A stretch of 64,000 bases of DNA from Lipingzhangella_A rawalii (lineage in GTDB: Bacteria > Actinomycetota > Actinomycetes > Streptosporangiales > Streptosporangiaceae), in the NCBI RefSeq assembly GCF_031628175.1, contig NZ_JAVLVT010000001.1:744001-808000 (forward strand). The letters are read 5' to 3'. The notes under the pieces are model-generated. The model did not search any database and was not told the DNA's origin. It was given only the letters and a program-made list of their open reading frames with translations. Position numbers and translations under genes: made by a program. Positions 27,647 to 36,419 of this stretch are shown piece by piece (positions within the stretch are counted from its first letter, which is position 1; every line of letters begins with the position of its first letter).

Positions 27647-28063
27647 TCAGTAGTAGTGCGTTCCGGTTGGTGCCGGCACCAGTACGAAGAAGTAGAAGGT
27701 CCACCACACCGCGTTCAACACACCACCGATCAGGCCGATGAGTCCGAAGATCTTGGCCTTGTTCGCGGCATCCTGGGCTCCGTGGTAGTCCCCGATCTGC
27801 CACTTATTGCTGACCTGGAGCGAGAAGATCAGGCTGATAATCCCGAACAGGGTGCAGCAGAGCAGGGAGACGATCGCTGCCCACATCCAGTTGTCCGGCT
27901 GCTGGCCGGGAGGCGGGCCACCCATACCCGGGCCGGGGGGCGGGCCGCCGCCGGGAGGCCCGGGTGGTGGACCGTAGCCACCGGGAGGCCCGGGTGGTGG
28001 ACCATAACCGCCGGGAGGCCCGGGTGGCGGGCCGTAGCCACCCGAAGGAGGACCGTAGCTCAT
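27647..28063 (-). CDS. CD225/dispanin family small membrane protein with Gly-Tyr-Pro repeats
   Basis: 138 aa from ATG 28063, preceded by AAAGGGG about 10 nt upstream. The N-terminal half is a Gly/Pro/Tyr repeat (three copies of a 10-residue unit GGYGPPPGPP and degenerate copies). The C-terminal half has two membrane helices with the CD225 pattern: NWMWAAIVSLLCCTLFGIISLIFSLQVSNKW, then GDYHGAQDAANKAKIFGLIGLIGG. Eukaryotic relatives (IFITM) modify membranes; bacterial roles are unknown. The repeat is probably extended and cytoplasmic, a possible protein-binding arm. Confidence 0.85.
   Translation of the reverse strand: MSYGPPSGGYGPPPGPPGGYGPPPGPPGGYGPPPGPPGGGPPPGPGMGGPPPGQQPDNWMWAAIVSLLCCTLFGIISLIFSLQVSNKWQIGDYHGAQDAANKAKIFGLIGLIGGVLNAVWWTFYFFVLVPAPTGTHYY
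27951..28040. repeat. Three tandem copies of a 30-bp unit coding for GGYGPPPGPP
   Basis: Units at 27951-27980, 27981-28010 and 28011-28040 differ at only a few positions. They encode the Tyr/Pro-rich arm of the CD225 protein and could expand or contract by slippage or recombination. This is a coding repeat, not a CRISPR: units abut with no spacers. Confidence 0.9.
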
Positions 28064-28287
28064 GGGCGCGCTGCCCCTTTCGTAACCATGGCGAATGCCT
28101 GTTTCCGCGGCCCCCTCACGGAGATGTTTACCGACGGGGATCAGGGCCGGAAACCGGTTCGGGGCGGCGATCAAGGACAGGCCGCATCATGTCACACGCA
28201 CCCCAGTGAAGGGGAACGATCCGGATACGACCGGACGACGCGGCTTCGTTCCTGTCCAGGAGCTCAGTACTCGCGCAGAGTATCAGA

Positions 28288-28611
28288 CTAGGACCCGGCG
28301 ACCGGCTGCGGCTTTGCGCCGGATTCGGTCGCCTCGTCGCTGACACCCGCCGCCGTGGAGCTTGGGGCGGAGTGGGGTTCCGAGGCCTCGGGGGCAACAC
28401 GGGGATGTTTCCGTCCCAGTCCCGCCTTCTTCATGACACCGGAAATGACGGCACAGACGACACTGACTCCCAGGGTCACCAGGCTCCACACCAACACATC
28501 CTCGGTCAGGATGATCATGGCCGCTCCTGCTGACCACACCACCGTCCAGGAGACAGTGAGAAACCAGGCTGCCGGGGTGTTGCCATGGTCGTCGTGGTGT
28601 GCCTCGGCCAT
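28288..28611 (-). CDS. HGxxPAAW family membrane protein
   Basis: 107 aa from ATG 28611 with GAGGGAG just upstream. The name-giving motif appears as HGNTPAAW near residues 9-16, followed by two membrane helices (WFLTVSWTVVWSAGAAMIIL and VLVWSLVTLGVSVVCAVISGVM) and a polar Ser/Pro/Glu tail. Found widely in actinobacteria next to trp genes; function unknown. Its start overlaps nothing, but the TIGR02234 gene extends to 28637, leaving a 25-nt gap, so both belong to one unit with hisI. Confidence 0.85.
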   Translation of the reverse strand: MAEAHHDDHGNTPAAWFLTVSWTVVWSAGAAMIILTEDVLVWSLVTLGVSVVCAVISGVMKKAGLGRKHPRVAPEASEPHSAPSSTAAGVSDEATESGAKPQPVAGS

Positions 28612-28636
28612 TACCGCTCCCTCATCGCGCGTTGAC

Positions 28637-29311
28637 TCAGTACCTGGGTTCCGGGTGGATGGAGCGCTCCGGAGCCTCCCGCGTTGCCGCGTCCCCCTCC
28701 GTGGTGGGATCGAGCCCCTCGGAGAGCGCGTTCCACAGGGTGCTGGGATCCTGCGGATCCCCGGCGTGCCCCTGACCACCACCGCGATCGTACCGGGCTC
28801 CCATCACGGGCCACGCGGCCCCCCGGGTGAGGACCACCACCCCCACGGTCAACAGGACGACGGCAGCCACGATTCCGACAACCGGCCACGTCCAGTCGAG
28901 TGTGAGCGAGCCGACAGTCTCGGCGTTGGCTGTGGTGGGGCTTCCGGCCTCAGCGGCACCCCCGGCGCCGGTATCCGCGCCGACGCTCCACTGCTGTGGA
29001 CCCACGCGGACCGCCCGCACGATATCCGCCGCCGCCGCACCGGCGAGAGCGGCGACCACAACACCCACGGTGCGCCGCGCCCAGCCACGGGTGGCCAGCA
29101 CGGCGGCCAGAGACGCGAGCGCCGCCCACGCGGTCGCGGCGGCCAGTGGACTCACCTCTCCCCCAGCCAGCTCCGGGCCAGCCGGCACTGGCCCCGCGTC
29201 GCCCGACGGAACAGCCCAACTCTGGCTCAGTGCGAGGAGCAGCCCACCTGCTGCCATGGCGAGCACACTCAGCACGACGGCGTACTCACGGCCCGGTGAC
29301 ACCCGACTCAT
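28637..29311 (-). CDS. TIGR02234 family trp-region membrane protein
   Basis: 224 aa with four hydrophobic helices. It matches the 'tryptophan-associated transmembrane protein' family (Trp_oprn_chp): start REYAVVLSVLAMAAGGLLLALSQ, then W-rich extracellular segment and a C-terminal cytoplasmic tail 'WPVMGARYDR ... DPQDPSTLWNALSEGLDPT', where the 'LWxALDxGxDPT' ending is characteristic. In relatives it sits directly beside trpE; here trpE is missing and its neighbour is hisI, which it overlaps by 26 nt. Role unknown, suggested to involve tryptophan synthesis only by location. Confidence 0.85.
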   Translation of the reverse strand: MSRVSPGREYAVVLSVLAMAAGGLLLALSQSWAVPSGDAGPVPAGPELAGGEVSPLAAATAWAALASLAAVLATRGWARRTVGVVVAALAGAAAADIVRAVRVGPQQWSVGADTGAGGAAEAGSPTTANAETVGSLTLDWTWPVVGIVAAVVLLTVGVVVLTRGAAWPVMGARYDRGGGQGHAGDPQDPSTLWNALSEGLDPTTEGDAATREAPERSIHPEPRY

Positions 29312-29771
29312 CGTGTTGCCTCCCCTCAGCGCTCACCTCGACTCCCGCGGCGGTCGTGCTGTCCGTGGATGACGCATCGGGCCTGCTGCCCCCAACCACA
29401 AGCGGTTGACTGTCGAAACAGGTCCGATCACCCGTGTGGCATGCGGCTCCCACCTGCTCGACCTGGAGCAGGACGGTGTCACCGTCGCAGTCGAGAGCAG
29501 CGTTGACCACCCGCTGCGTGTGCCCCGACGTGGCCCCCTTGACCCAGTACTCGCCACGGCTGCGCGACCAGTAGGTTGCCTGGCCGGTCGTGAGGGTCCG
29601 CCGTAGGGCCTCGTCATCCATCCACGCCATCATCAACACCGCGCCGCTGTGCTGGTCCTGGACGACGGCGGCGACGAGTCCGTCCGTGGTGCGCCGTAGG
29701 CGGACCGCGATGGCAGGATCGAGGGCGGGTGTCGTCCCGTCCCCCGAATTCTCGGGACAACCATGGCTCAT
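29286..29771 (-). CDS. hisI: Phosphoribosyl-AMP cyclohydrolase
   Basis: 161 aa. Opens the adenine ring of phosphoribosyl-AMP in histidine synthesis, with Zn. Core motifs: VLMMAWMDDEALRRTL, YWSRSRGEYWVKGATSGHTQRV, the metal ligands in LDCDGD and the Cys pair in GAACHTGDRTCF. The C-terminal ~45 residues are a Ser/Thr/Asp-rich extension without HisE similarity, so this is a monofunctional HisI. It heads the unit hisI - TIGR02234 - HGxxPAAW, separated from the main his operon by a SIS gene and an ABC exporter. Confidence 0.95.
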   Translation of the reverse strand: MSHGCPENSGDGTTPALDPAIAVRLRRTTDGLVAAVVQDQHSGAVLMMAWMDDEALRRTLTTGQATYWSRSRGEYWVKGATSGHTQRVVNAALDCDGDTVLLQVEQVGAACHTGDRTCFDSQPLVVGGSRPDASSTDSTTAAGVEVSAEGRQHDESGVTGP

Positions 29772-29888
29772 GGCGCCAGCCTATGCTCTAAGCTCTGGTC
29801 GATCGTACCGGGCCACCCGTGCCCAACCGCCGCTGTGGCCCGGCATTGACGAGCACCAAGCTCGCACCGACGCCACCACTCCGGGAGG

Positions 29889-30923
29889 ATGACACTGACC
29901 GCGCAGCACCTGGCCGACGAGCTGGCCGGTAAGCCGGCCGCACTGAACAGGTTGGCCCAGCGCCTCTCTCGCGTGGATCCATTCCGGGCCCTGCCCGGTC
30001 TGATCGAGGACGGACCGGACGAGGTGGTGCTGCTCGGGCTGGGTGCGGCCCGCTACGCTGCCGGGCCGATCGTCGATCGCCTACGGCAGGCCGGTCTGCC
30101 CACACGCACCGAGTCCCCCGCGGCCAGACGTCTGGGCCCGGCAGGTCCAGGCACCCTCGTGGTGGCCGTTGTGGTCGCTGGGGGCCAGCGCGAACTCGCA
30201 CCCGCATTGGACCACTACGCGGGTGGATCTCCGATTGTCTTGGTCACTCCCGATGTTTCCTCCCCGTTGACCAGCTTCGCCGATGTTCTGGTTCCCCTCG
30301 AACCGGGCGAGGACACCCTCGCCTGTCGAACCTTCCAACACGCCCAGGCCATGCTCCTACATCTGGCGTCCCGCCTGGGAGCGGCGCCAGCCGGGGCGAG
30401 CGCCGATGTCTCCGTGCTGGTGCGGCGGGCCGCGAATGCCACGGCCGATCTGGTGGAACGAGCACCGCACTGGGTGGGTCAGCTGGCCGAGCGGTTGTCC
30501 GGCCCCGGTGCGATACACCTGTTGGCTCCGGTGGAGCGACTGTCGTCGGCACAGCAGGGGGCACTTGCGGTACGCCGGGGGCCGGTCCGTGCCGCCCACG
30601 CGAGTGAGACGGCCGAGTGGGCGCACACCGACCGCTATCTGGCGGCAACCCAGCGGTACCAGGCCCTCCTGCTGCGGGGATCGCGGTACGACGAACGAGC
30701 CATGGATCAGATTCTCCAGCTACGCGGAACCGTGGTTACCGTCGGTGGCGAGTTGGAGGGGCAGGCCACGGGCATCCGCTACTCCGGCGACGGCGACGAA
30801 GACGTGGCCCTACTCACAGAGCCGGTGATTCCGGAACTGCTGGCCGAGCACTGGTGGAGCCAGCGCGAGGTGGGGAGGCGCCCCAGGAGCGGTCAGGCCG
30901 TTCCACGTACCCAGGAGGCGTAA
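29889..30923 (+). CDS. SIS-domain protein (GlmS/phosphosugar isomerase-like)
   Basis: 344 aa with two sugar-isomerase-like halves: VVLLGLGAARYAAGPIVDRLRQAGLPT resembles the first SIS strand-loop, and a second half starts near GPGAIHLLAPVERLSSAQQGAL. No glutaminase domain is present, so it is not a full GlmS. It may act as a phosphosugar isomerase or a ligand-binding regulator. The start is odd: GGGAGG abuts the ATG at 29889, with a stop upstream in frame; a CTG two codons in would have normal spacing. The 3' end overlaps the convergent ABC exporter gene by 31 nt. Confidence 0.6.
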   Translation: MTLTAQHLADELAGKPAALNRLAQRLSRVDPFRALPGLIEDGPDEVVLLGLGAARYAAGPIVDRLRQAGLPTRTESPAARRLGPAGPGTLVVAVVVAGGQRELAPALDHYAGGSPIVLVTPDVSSPLTSFADVLVPLEPGEDTLACRTFQHAQAMLLHLASRLGAAPAGASADVSVLVRRAANATADLVERAPHWVGQLAERLSGPGAIHLLAPVERLSSAQQGALAVRRGPVRAAHASETAEWAHTDRYLAATQRYQALLLRGSRYDERAMDQILQLRGTVVTVGGELEGQATGIRYSGDGDEDVALLTEPVIPELLAEHWWSQREVGRRPRSGQAVPRTQEA

Positions 30924-32761
30924 AGGTCGGCGTAGGGTCCCGGGGCCGCGACGAGCTCGGCGTGCGGCCCCCGCTGTACGACGCGGCCGCCGTCGAGGAC
31001 CACGACTTCGTCGGCCGCCTCGGCTGTGGACATCCGGTGGGCGATGGTCACCGCGGTGCGTTTCCGGGTGAGCCGGTCGAACGCCTGTTGCAGTCGGGTT
31101 TCGGTGGCCGGGTCCACCGCGGAGGTGGCCTCGTCGAGCACCAACAGATCAGCGCCCGCCAGGTGCGCCCTGATCAGCGCCGCCAGCTGGCGTTCCCCGG
31201 CCGAGAGAAACTCTCCTCGCTGGCCCAGCTGGGTATCGACCCCGTCGGGGAGGGTGGCGACCCATTCGGACAGCCCCAGTTCGGCGATCGCCTCGGTGAG
31301 TTCGGTGGTGCTGGCGTCCGGATGCGCGAAGCGTAGGTTGTCGGCGAGGGAACCCTCGAACAGAAAACCCTCCTGCGGCACCAGAACCACACGTCGGCGC
31401 AGGGACGAGAACGCGATGCTGCGCAGATCGACGCCGTTCAGCCGGACCGTTCCCGAGGTCGGATCCATGAGCCTGGTGAGCAGTTTGACGAGCGTGGACT
31501 TGCCCGATCCGGTCTCGCCCACGATGGCAATCCGGTGCCCGGCCGGAATGGTCAGGCATACGTCCTGCACGACCGCTTCACCGCCGGGATAGGCGTAGGT
31601 GAGGTGGTCAGCGTGGACACTGATCGCGCCCTGGGGCAGCCGTGTTCCGTGCGGCCCCGGGTCAGCCACATCGGGAGGAGTGTCGAGGACGGCGAGCACC
31701 CGTCGCCATCCGGCAATGGCGTCCTGGGCCTGGTTAAGAACCTCCGTGGCCATCACCATCGGTGTGACGAAGAGTGTCAACAGGAACAGGAAGGCCACGA
31801 GCTGGCCCGCTGTCACACTGCCCGCAACCCCGAGGAGCACTCCGAGAACCACGACGGCGGCACTGGCCGTCGCCGCGACGAGCTCGGCCAGGGGGGAGAC
31901 GGTGACGCCGAGCCGATGGGCGCGGGTCTGGGCCCGACGGGTGGCGTGCACGGTATCGCTAATCCGACGGGTGGTGCGGTCTTCACTCGCGTGCACCTTG
32001 ATGACGGCAGCTCCCAGCACAGCTTCGGAAATCGCCGCGAGCATGTCCCCCGTGCGTTCCCGAACCCGCAGATAGGCACGGGACAGCCACCGTTGCAGGG
32101 CCCGCACCGCGAGGAACAGGGGCAGGAAGCAGACCCACACCACCAGGGTGAGCTGCCAGGAGTAGTAGGCCATCAGGCCCGTGGAAATCAGCAGTTGGCC
32201 ACTGCTGACGATCAGCAGGATCCCGCCCCACTGCATGAAGTTACTGATCTGGTCGATGTCGGCAGTGACCCGCGAGACCAGGGCGCCTTTGCGCTCACTG
32301 TTCTGGGTCAGGGTCGCCAGGTCATGCACGTGTCGGAAGGCGCGGATTCGCAAACTCGCCAGACCTGACTCAGTGGCCCGGTACAGCCGAACGTTCATCG
32401 CGTAGGTGCAGGCGGCGGTCACAACCACGGACACCGCGCAGGCTGCCACGGCGATGGTCACGAATCTGATGTCGGGCTGCGGCTGCGTCGCCGTAGCGCT
32501 GGCCTCGACGATACCGACGTCGATGACCTGTTGTACGGCGACCGGGACCACGACCTTGCCTGCGGTGGCGCACAGGGCCAGGAGCACGGTCAGCCACAGC
32601 CCCCGAGTGAACTCGGGAGACAGACGCAGCCCCCGCAGGATCGTGCGGGGAGCCGAGTCTATCGCCTGGCTGAGGGCGACGGCCTGCGCCCCGGTCGCTG
32701 TCGTGGATTCCGTTTGCTCACCGACGTTCGGTTCTGCCTCGGGTCTGGGGCGTGTCGTCAC
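30893..32761 (-). CDS. ABC exporter half-transporter (canonical NBD, degenerate signature)
   Basis: 622 aa: an N-terminal transmembrane domain with six helices (about residues 50-340), then an ATPase domain. Walker A GETGSGKST (414-422), signature LSAGE instead of LSGGQ (519-523), Walker B LLVLDEAT with catalytic Glu544, and the switch His575 in IAHRMS. It pairs with the next gene (4-nt GTGA overlap) as a heterodimeric exporter of the drug/lipid type. This subunit supplies the active catalytic Glu/His but a weakened signature. The first ~45 residues are polar. Substrate unknown. Confidence 0.87.
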   Translation of the reverse strand: MTTRPRPEAEPNVGEQTESTTATGAQAVALSQAIDSAPRTILRGLRLSPEFTRGLWLTVLLALCATAGKVVVPVAVQQVIDVGIVEASATATQPQPDIRFVTIAVAACAVSVVVTAACTYAMNVRLYRATESGLASLRIRAFRHVHDLATLTQNSERKGALVSRVTADIDQISNFMQWGGILLIVSSGQLLISTGLMAYYSWQLTLVVWVCFLPLFLAVRALQRWLSRAYLRVRERTGDMLAAISEAVLGAAVIKVHASEDRTTRRISDTVHATRRAQTRAHRLGVTVSPLAELVAATASAAVVVLGVLLGVAGSVTAGQLVAFLFLLTLFVTPMVMATEVLNQAQDAIAGWRRVLAVLDTPPDVADPGPHGTRLPQGAISVHADHLTYAYPGGEAVVQDVCLTIPAGHRIAIVGETGSGKSTLVKLLTRLMDPTSGTVRLNGVDLRSIAFSSLRRRVVLVPQEGFLFEGSLADNLRFAHPDASTTELTEAIAELGLSEWVATLPDGVDTQLGQRGEFLSAGERQLAALIRAHLAGADLLVLDEATSAVDPATETRLQQAFDRLTRKRTAVTIAHRMSTAEAADEVVVLDGGRVVQRGPHAELVAAPGPYADLYASWVRGTA

Positions 32762-34617
32762 CGTGCCGCCTCCTGGTCGCGTCGCGGATCGTCCCCGTCG
32801 AGCCGCGCCCGTCGTGCAGCCCGCTCGTAGGCGGTGACCAGATCCCGGTATCCCGCCGACCGCGCGAGCAGCTCTGCGTGCGTACCGTGATCCTCGATGG
32901 TTCCCCCGGCCAGGTAGGCAACATCGTCGGCCAGTTCGATCGTGGCCCGACGGGATGCCACCACCACCGTGGTCATCTGGGTGCCCGCCATTCCCTCACG
33001 CAGTGCCGCGAGAATCCGTGCTTCGACCTGCGGATCCACCGCCGAGGTGGCATCGTCCAGGATGAGCAGCCGCGGGCGCCGGACGAGCGCCCGCGCCAGG
33101 GCCAGACGTTGCCGTTGCCCTCCGGACAGGGTCGTTCCCCTCTCCCCCAGGTGACTGTCCAGCCCCTCGGGTAGTGCCGCCACGAAGGAGTCGGCGTGTG
33201 CCAGACGCAGTGCCTGCCAGACCAGCGCATCGGAATGGTCCTCGCCGAGGGTGACGTTGTGGCGCACCGTCCCGTCGAAGACGAAGGTTGTCTGTGGGAC
33301 GAGCGCGGTGGTTCGGGCGATCTCACCGTGGGCGAGATCACGTACGTCGATGCCGTCCAGGGTGACCGTGCCGGAATCGGCGTCGACAAGCCTCGCGAGC
33401 AGCAGGGTCAGCGTGGTCTTTCCGGATCCCGTCGGTCCGACAAGGGCCGTAGTTCGTCCCGGCTGCACCGTGAGGTTGACCTCGTGCAGTGTCGTGGCAT
33501 TGGCGTGGCGCTCGGTGTCCGGGTAGTCGAAGCCGAGTCCGTGCGCCCCGACCGCGAGTCCGCCGCCGGGCTCCAGACGTCGGGAACCGTGGTCCATCTC
33601 GCCGTCCGCGTCGAGCACTGTGCGGACACGACGCCATCCGACCACACTGCGGGGCAGGTCGCCCAGCACGAAGCCGAGCGAGCGCACCGGAAGCGCCAGC
33701 AGGGTGAACAGGTAGGCGACCTGTACCAGATCTCCGGGCCCGATGGCGCCGGAGGAGATCCGCACCATGCCCACCAACAACACCGCCAACACACCGAGAT
33801 TGGGGAGCGCCTCCATGATGGGGTCAAACAGTCCCCGAAGTCGGCCCAGACGGATCTGGGCATCCCGCAGCCGGTGTGCCTGCGTGGCGAACCGCCTGGT
33901 CTCCGTGTCCTCACGGCCCAGGGTCTTGACCGCGAGCGCACCATCGAAGGACTCGTGCGCAACCCCGGCGACCTGTGCCCGCAACGCCTGGGCGCGGGTG
34001 GCCACCGGTGCGAGCCGCCGCTGGAAGATCACGTTGACCAGAGCGACGGCCGGGAACACAACGAAGGCCACCAGGGCCAGAACGAGATCAGTGTGGAGCA
34101 TCGCGCCACCGGCCACGACCAACATGCACAGGCTTCCCACAACGAGTGGGAGTGGCGCCAGCGGCTGCCACGCGGCCTCCACATCCGCGTTGGCACGGCT
34201 GAGCAGCTGGCCCGTGGGGTGGCGCTGATGCCAGGACATCGGCAGGCGTAGGTAGGCGCGGGAGACGGCCCTGCGGTACCGGGCCTGCATCCGGTACTGG
34301 TGCAGGCCGGCGTAGAAGCGACGCGCCGCAATTCCCAGGGCCTTGAGAACCCCGACCCCCAGCAGGAGCGCGGCCGCGGTGGTGAGTAAGGCGGTGGTGG
34401 TCGCGCCACTGTCGAGGCTGGGCAGAATCACTGTGTCGGTGAGATATCCCAGGACGTGCGCGGAGGCCACGTTCGTTACGGCGTGGACGGCGCTTCCCAG
34501 GACCGCGAGGGCGAACACCCACGGTTCGGTGCGCATCGCCACCCACAGCACGCGCAGGCCACGTCGGAACACGGGAATCTCGGAATGCGGATCCGGATCA
34601 GCCGTGGATGAAGACAT
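32758..34617 (-). CDS. ABC exporter half-transporter (degenerate Walker B/H-loop partner)
   Basis: 619 aa, first gene of the exporter pair. Transmembrane domain with six helices (about 25-320) and an ATPase domain with Walker A GPTGSGKTT and an intact signature LSGGQ (497-501). Walker B reads LLILDDAT, so the catalytic Glu is Asp522, and the switch His is replaced by Ser555 (VVVASRRAT). Its own site is thus degenerate and faces the LSAGE signature of the partner, while its LSGGQ completes the partner's active site. ATG 34617 with GGAGG about 11 nt upstream. Confidence 0.87.
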   Translation of the reverse strand: MSSSTADPDPHSEIPVFRRGLRVLWVAMRTEPWVFALAVLGSAVHAVTNVASAHVLGYLTDTVILPSLDSGATTTALLTTAAALLLGVGVLKALGIAARRFYAGLHQYRMQARYRRAVSRAYLRLPMSWHQRHPTGQLLSRANADVEAAWQPLAPLPLVVGSLCMLVVAGGAMLHTDLVLALVAFVVFPAVALVNVIFQRRLAPVATRAQALRAQVAGVAHESFDGALAVKTLGREDTETRRFATQAHRLRDAQIRLGRLRGLFDPIMEALPNLGVLAVLLVGMVRISSGAIGPGDLVQVAYLFTLLALPVRSLGFVLGDLPRSVVGWRRVRTVLDADGEMDHGSRRLEPGGGLAVGAHGLGFDYPDTERHANATTLHEVNLTVQPGRTTALVGPTGSGKTTLTLLLARLVDADSGTVTLDGIDVRDLAHGEIARTTALVPQTTFVFDGTVRHNVTLGEDHSDALVWQALRLAHADSFVAALPEGLDSHLGERGTTLSGGQRQRLALARALVRRPRLLILDDATSAVDPQVEARILAALREGMAGTQMTTVVVASRRATIELADDVAYLAGGTIEDHGTHAELLARSAGYRDLVTAYERAARRARLDGDDPRRDQEAAR

Positions 34618-34752
34618 GAGGGTGGGTCCTCCCGGGAGTGTGCCGCGCGCCGGGCCGACGAAGCCGGGAAGGCCGGTGGACTGGCGGCTCGTGTTCTGAC
34701 TGGCTCCTTGGATCCTCTCGGGCTCGCGGCTGCCGAAAGGACACGGGCTGCA

Positions 34753-34798
34753 CCGGAATGCTCAGCCAGTGTCGCTCCGGAGGCGGTTGGCATTCCGG
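34753..34798. repeat. Inverted repeat in the ABC exporter upstream region
   Basis: CCGGAATGC (34753-34761) and its exact complement GCATTCCGG (34790-34798) flank 28 nt in the 242-nt gap between the exporter start and the hisF stop. It could be a regulator site or a hairpin marking the end of the his operon; no T run is present. Confidence 0.3.
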
Positions 34799-34859
34799 CC
34801 GTGCGCGGCCCCGCCCTCCGGGACCGCTCCCTGCCCCGAAAGCACGCACCCAACACTCC

Positions 34860-35648
34860 CTAGCGCACAGGATGCCCGTGGTTGCCCAGTTCCGTCTTGA
34901 CCTCACCGATCGTGAACTCACCGAAGTGGAACACGGATGCGGCCAGCACCGCATCGGCGCCGGCGGTAACCGCGGGGGGAAAATGCTCGACCCGTCCCGC
35001 GCCCCCACTGGCAATCAGTGGGACATCGACGACAGCGCGGACCGCCCGGATGAGGTCAAGGTCGAATCCGGTCCTGGTTCCGTCGGCGTCCATCGAGTTG
35101 AGGAGGATCTCCCCGGCCCCCAGCTCCGCGGCCCGGGCGCACCAGGCCACCGCGTCCATACCCGTGCCACGACGCCCCCCGTGTGTGGTTACCTCGAAGC
35201 CACTGGACACATTCCCCTCATCGTCGCCGGTCCCCCCGCCGGTGACCCGACGCACGTCGGCGGACAGCACCAACACCTGACGACCGAAGCGTTCGGCGAT
35301 GTCGGCCAGCAGCTGCGGGGCGGCGATCGCCGCGGTGTTCACGCCGATCTTGTCCGCTCCGGCGCGAAGCAGACGGTCCACATCGGCGACGGAGCGCACA
35401 CCACCCCCCACCGTCAACGGGATGAAAACCTGCTCTGCCGTGCGGCGAACGACGTCGTAGGTGGTTTCCCGGTCCGCGCTGGAAGCCGTCACGTCGAGGA
35501 ACGTCAGTTCGTCGGCACCTGCACGGTCATACCGGTGTGCCAGCTCCACGGGGTCGCCGGCATCGCGTAGGTTCGCGAAGTTCACCCCCTTGACGACCCG
35601 TCCCGCGTCCACGTCGAGGCAGGGAATCACCCGTCGCGCCAGACTCAT
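34860..35648 (-). CDS. hisF: Imidazole glycerol phosphate synthase, cyclase subunit HisF
   Basis: 262 aa TIM barrel that joins ammonia from HisH to PRFAR, giving imidazole glycerol phosphate and AICAR. Motifs: LARRVIPCLDVDAGRVVKGVNF with catalytic Asp11 region, ITVGGGVRS-like PLTVGGGVRSVADVDRLL, GAGEILLNSMDADGTRTGFDLDL with the second catalytic Asp, and PLIASGGAG. A Gly/Asp-rich insertion (VTGGGTGDDEGNVSS) lengthens one loop. The start overlaps the priA stop by 4 nt (ATGA). It is the last his gene of the operon. Confidence 0.95.
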   Translation of the reverse strand: MSLARRVIPCLDVDAGRVVKGVNFANLRDAGDPVELAHRYDRAGADELTFLDVTASSADRETTYDVVRRTAEQVFIPLTVGGGVRSVADVDRLLRAGADKIGVNTAAIAAPQLLADIAERFGRQVLVLSADVRRVTGGGTGDDEGNVSSGFEVTTHGGRRGTGMDAVAWCARAAELGAGEILLNSMDADGTRTGFDLDLIRAVRAVVDVPLIASGGAGRVEHFPPAVTAGADAVLAASVFHFGEFTIGEVKTELGNHGHPVR

Positions 35649-36373
35649 GCGTTGACCGCCTCACGCGCCTCGGGGAAGGTGAAGGCTCCCTCGTAGAGGG
35701 CGGTTCCCATGATCGCCCCCTCGACCCCGTCCGGGACGAGCCCCGCGATCGCTCGAAGGTCGTCCAGGCTGGAAATTCCGCCACTCGCGACGACGGGCTT
35801 TCCGGTGCGGGAGCAGACCGTGCGCAGCAGGTCCAGATTGGGTCCCTGGAGGGTCCCATCCTTGGTGACGTCGGTAACCACATAGCGGGCGCATCCGGCG
35901 GATTCAAGCCGCTCCAGGGTGGCGTCCAGGTCACCCCCCTCGCGGGTCCAGCCCCGCGCGGCCAGGGTGCTCCCACGCACGTCGAGGCCGATGGCGATGC
36001 GGGGTCCGTGCTCGGCAATGATCCGTGAACACCACTCGGGGTTCTCCAGTGCGGCGGTACCGATGTTGACCCGCGTACATCCGGTGGCCAACGCCGCCCG
36101 GAGGGACTCATCGTCGCGGATTCCCCCGGACATCTCGACCTTGATGTCCAGAGAACGGACGATCTCCCCCAACAGCTGTCGGTTGTTGCCGCGCCCGAAC
36201 GCGGCGTCGAGGTCGACCAGGTGGATCCACTCGGCTCCCTCCTCCTGCCACTTCCTGGCTGCGGCGAGCGGGTCGCCGTAGGTGCCGCCGGTGCCGGCCT
36301 CTCCCCGGACGAGCTGCACGGCCCGCCCTTCGGACACGTCCACGGCGGGAAGGAGCTCGAGTTTGCTTGGCAT
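35645..36373 (-). CDS. priA: Bifunctional phosphoribosyl isomerase A (HisA/TrpF)
   Basis: 242 aa TIM barrel. In actinobacteria PriA isomerises both ProFAR (histidine) and phosphoribosyl anthranilate (tryptophan). The catalytic Asp pair is visible in ELLPAVDVSEGRAVQL and VVTDVTKDGTLQGPNLDLL; the phosphate loops are MSGGIRDDESLRAAL and VASGGISSLDDLRA. The Arg in the 'VQLVRGEAG' loop is typical of PriA. No trpF gene occurs in the window, which supports the dual role. GGAG precedes the ATG by 7 nt. Confidence 0.93.
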   Translation of the reverse strand: MPSKLELLPAVDVSEGRAVQLVRGEAGTGGTYGDPLAAARKWQEEGAEWIHLVDLDAAFGRGNNRQLLGEIVRSLDIKVEMSGGIRDDESLRAALATGCTRVNIGTAALENPEWCSRIIAEHGPRIAIGLDVRGSTLAARGWTREGGDLDATLERLESAGCARYVVTDVTKDGTLQGPNLDLLRTVCSRTGKPVVASGGISSLDDLRAIAGLVPDGVEGAIMGTALYEGAFTFPEAREAVNA

Positions 36374-36419
36374 CGGTGTACTCCAGGTGGAAAGCGCTAC
36401 TGCTGTGGGATGTGGTGCC

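Noticed and set aside
27951..28040. CRISPR-like array
   Set aside because: Repeats are directly adjacent and in frame within a CD225 gene, without spacers.
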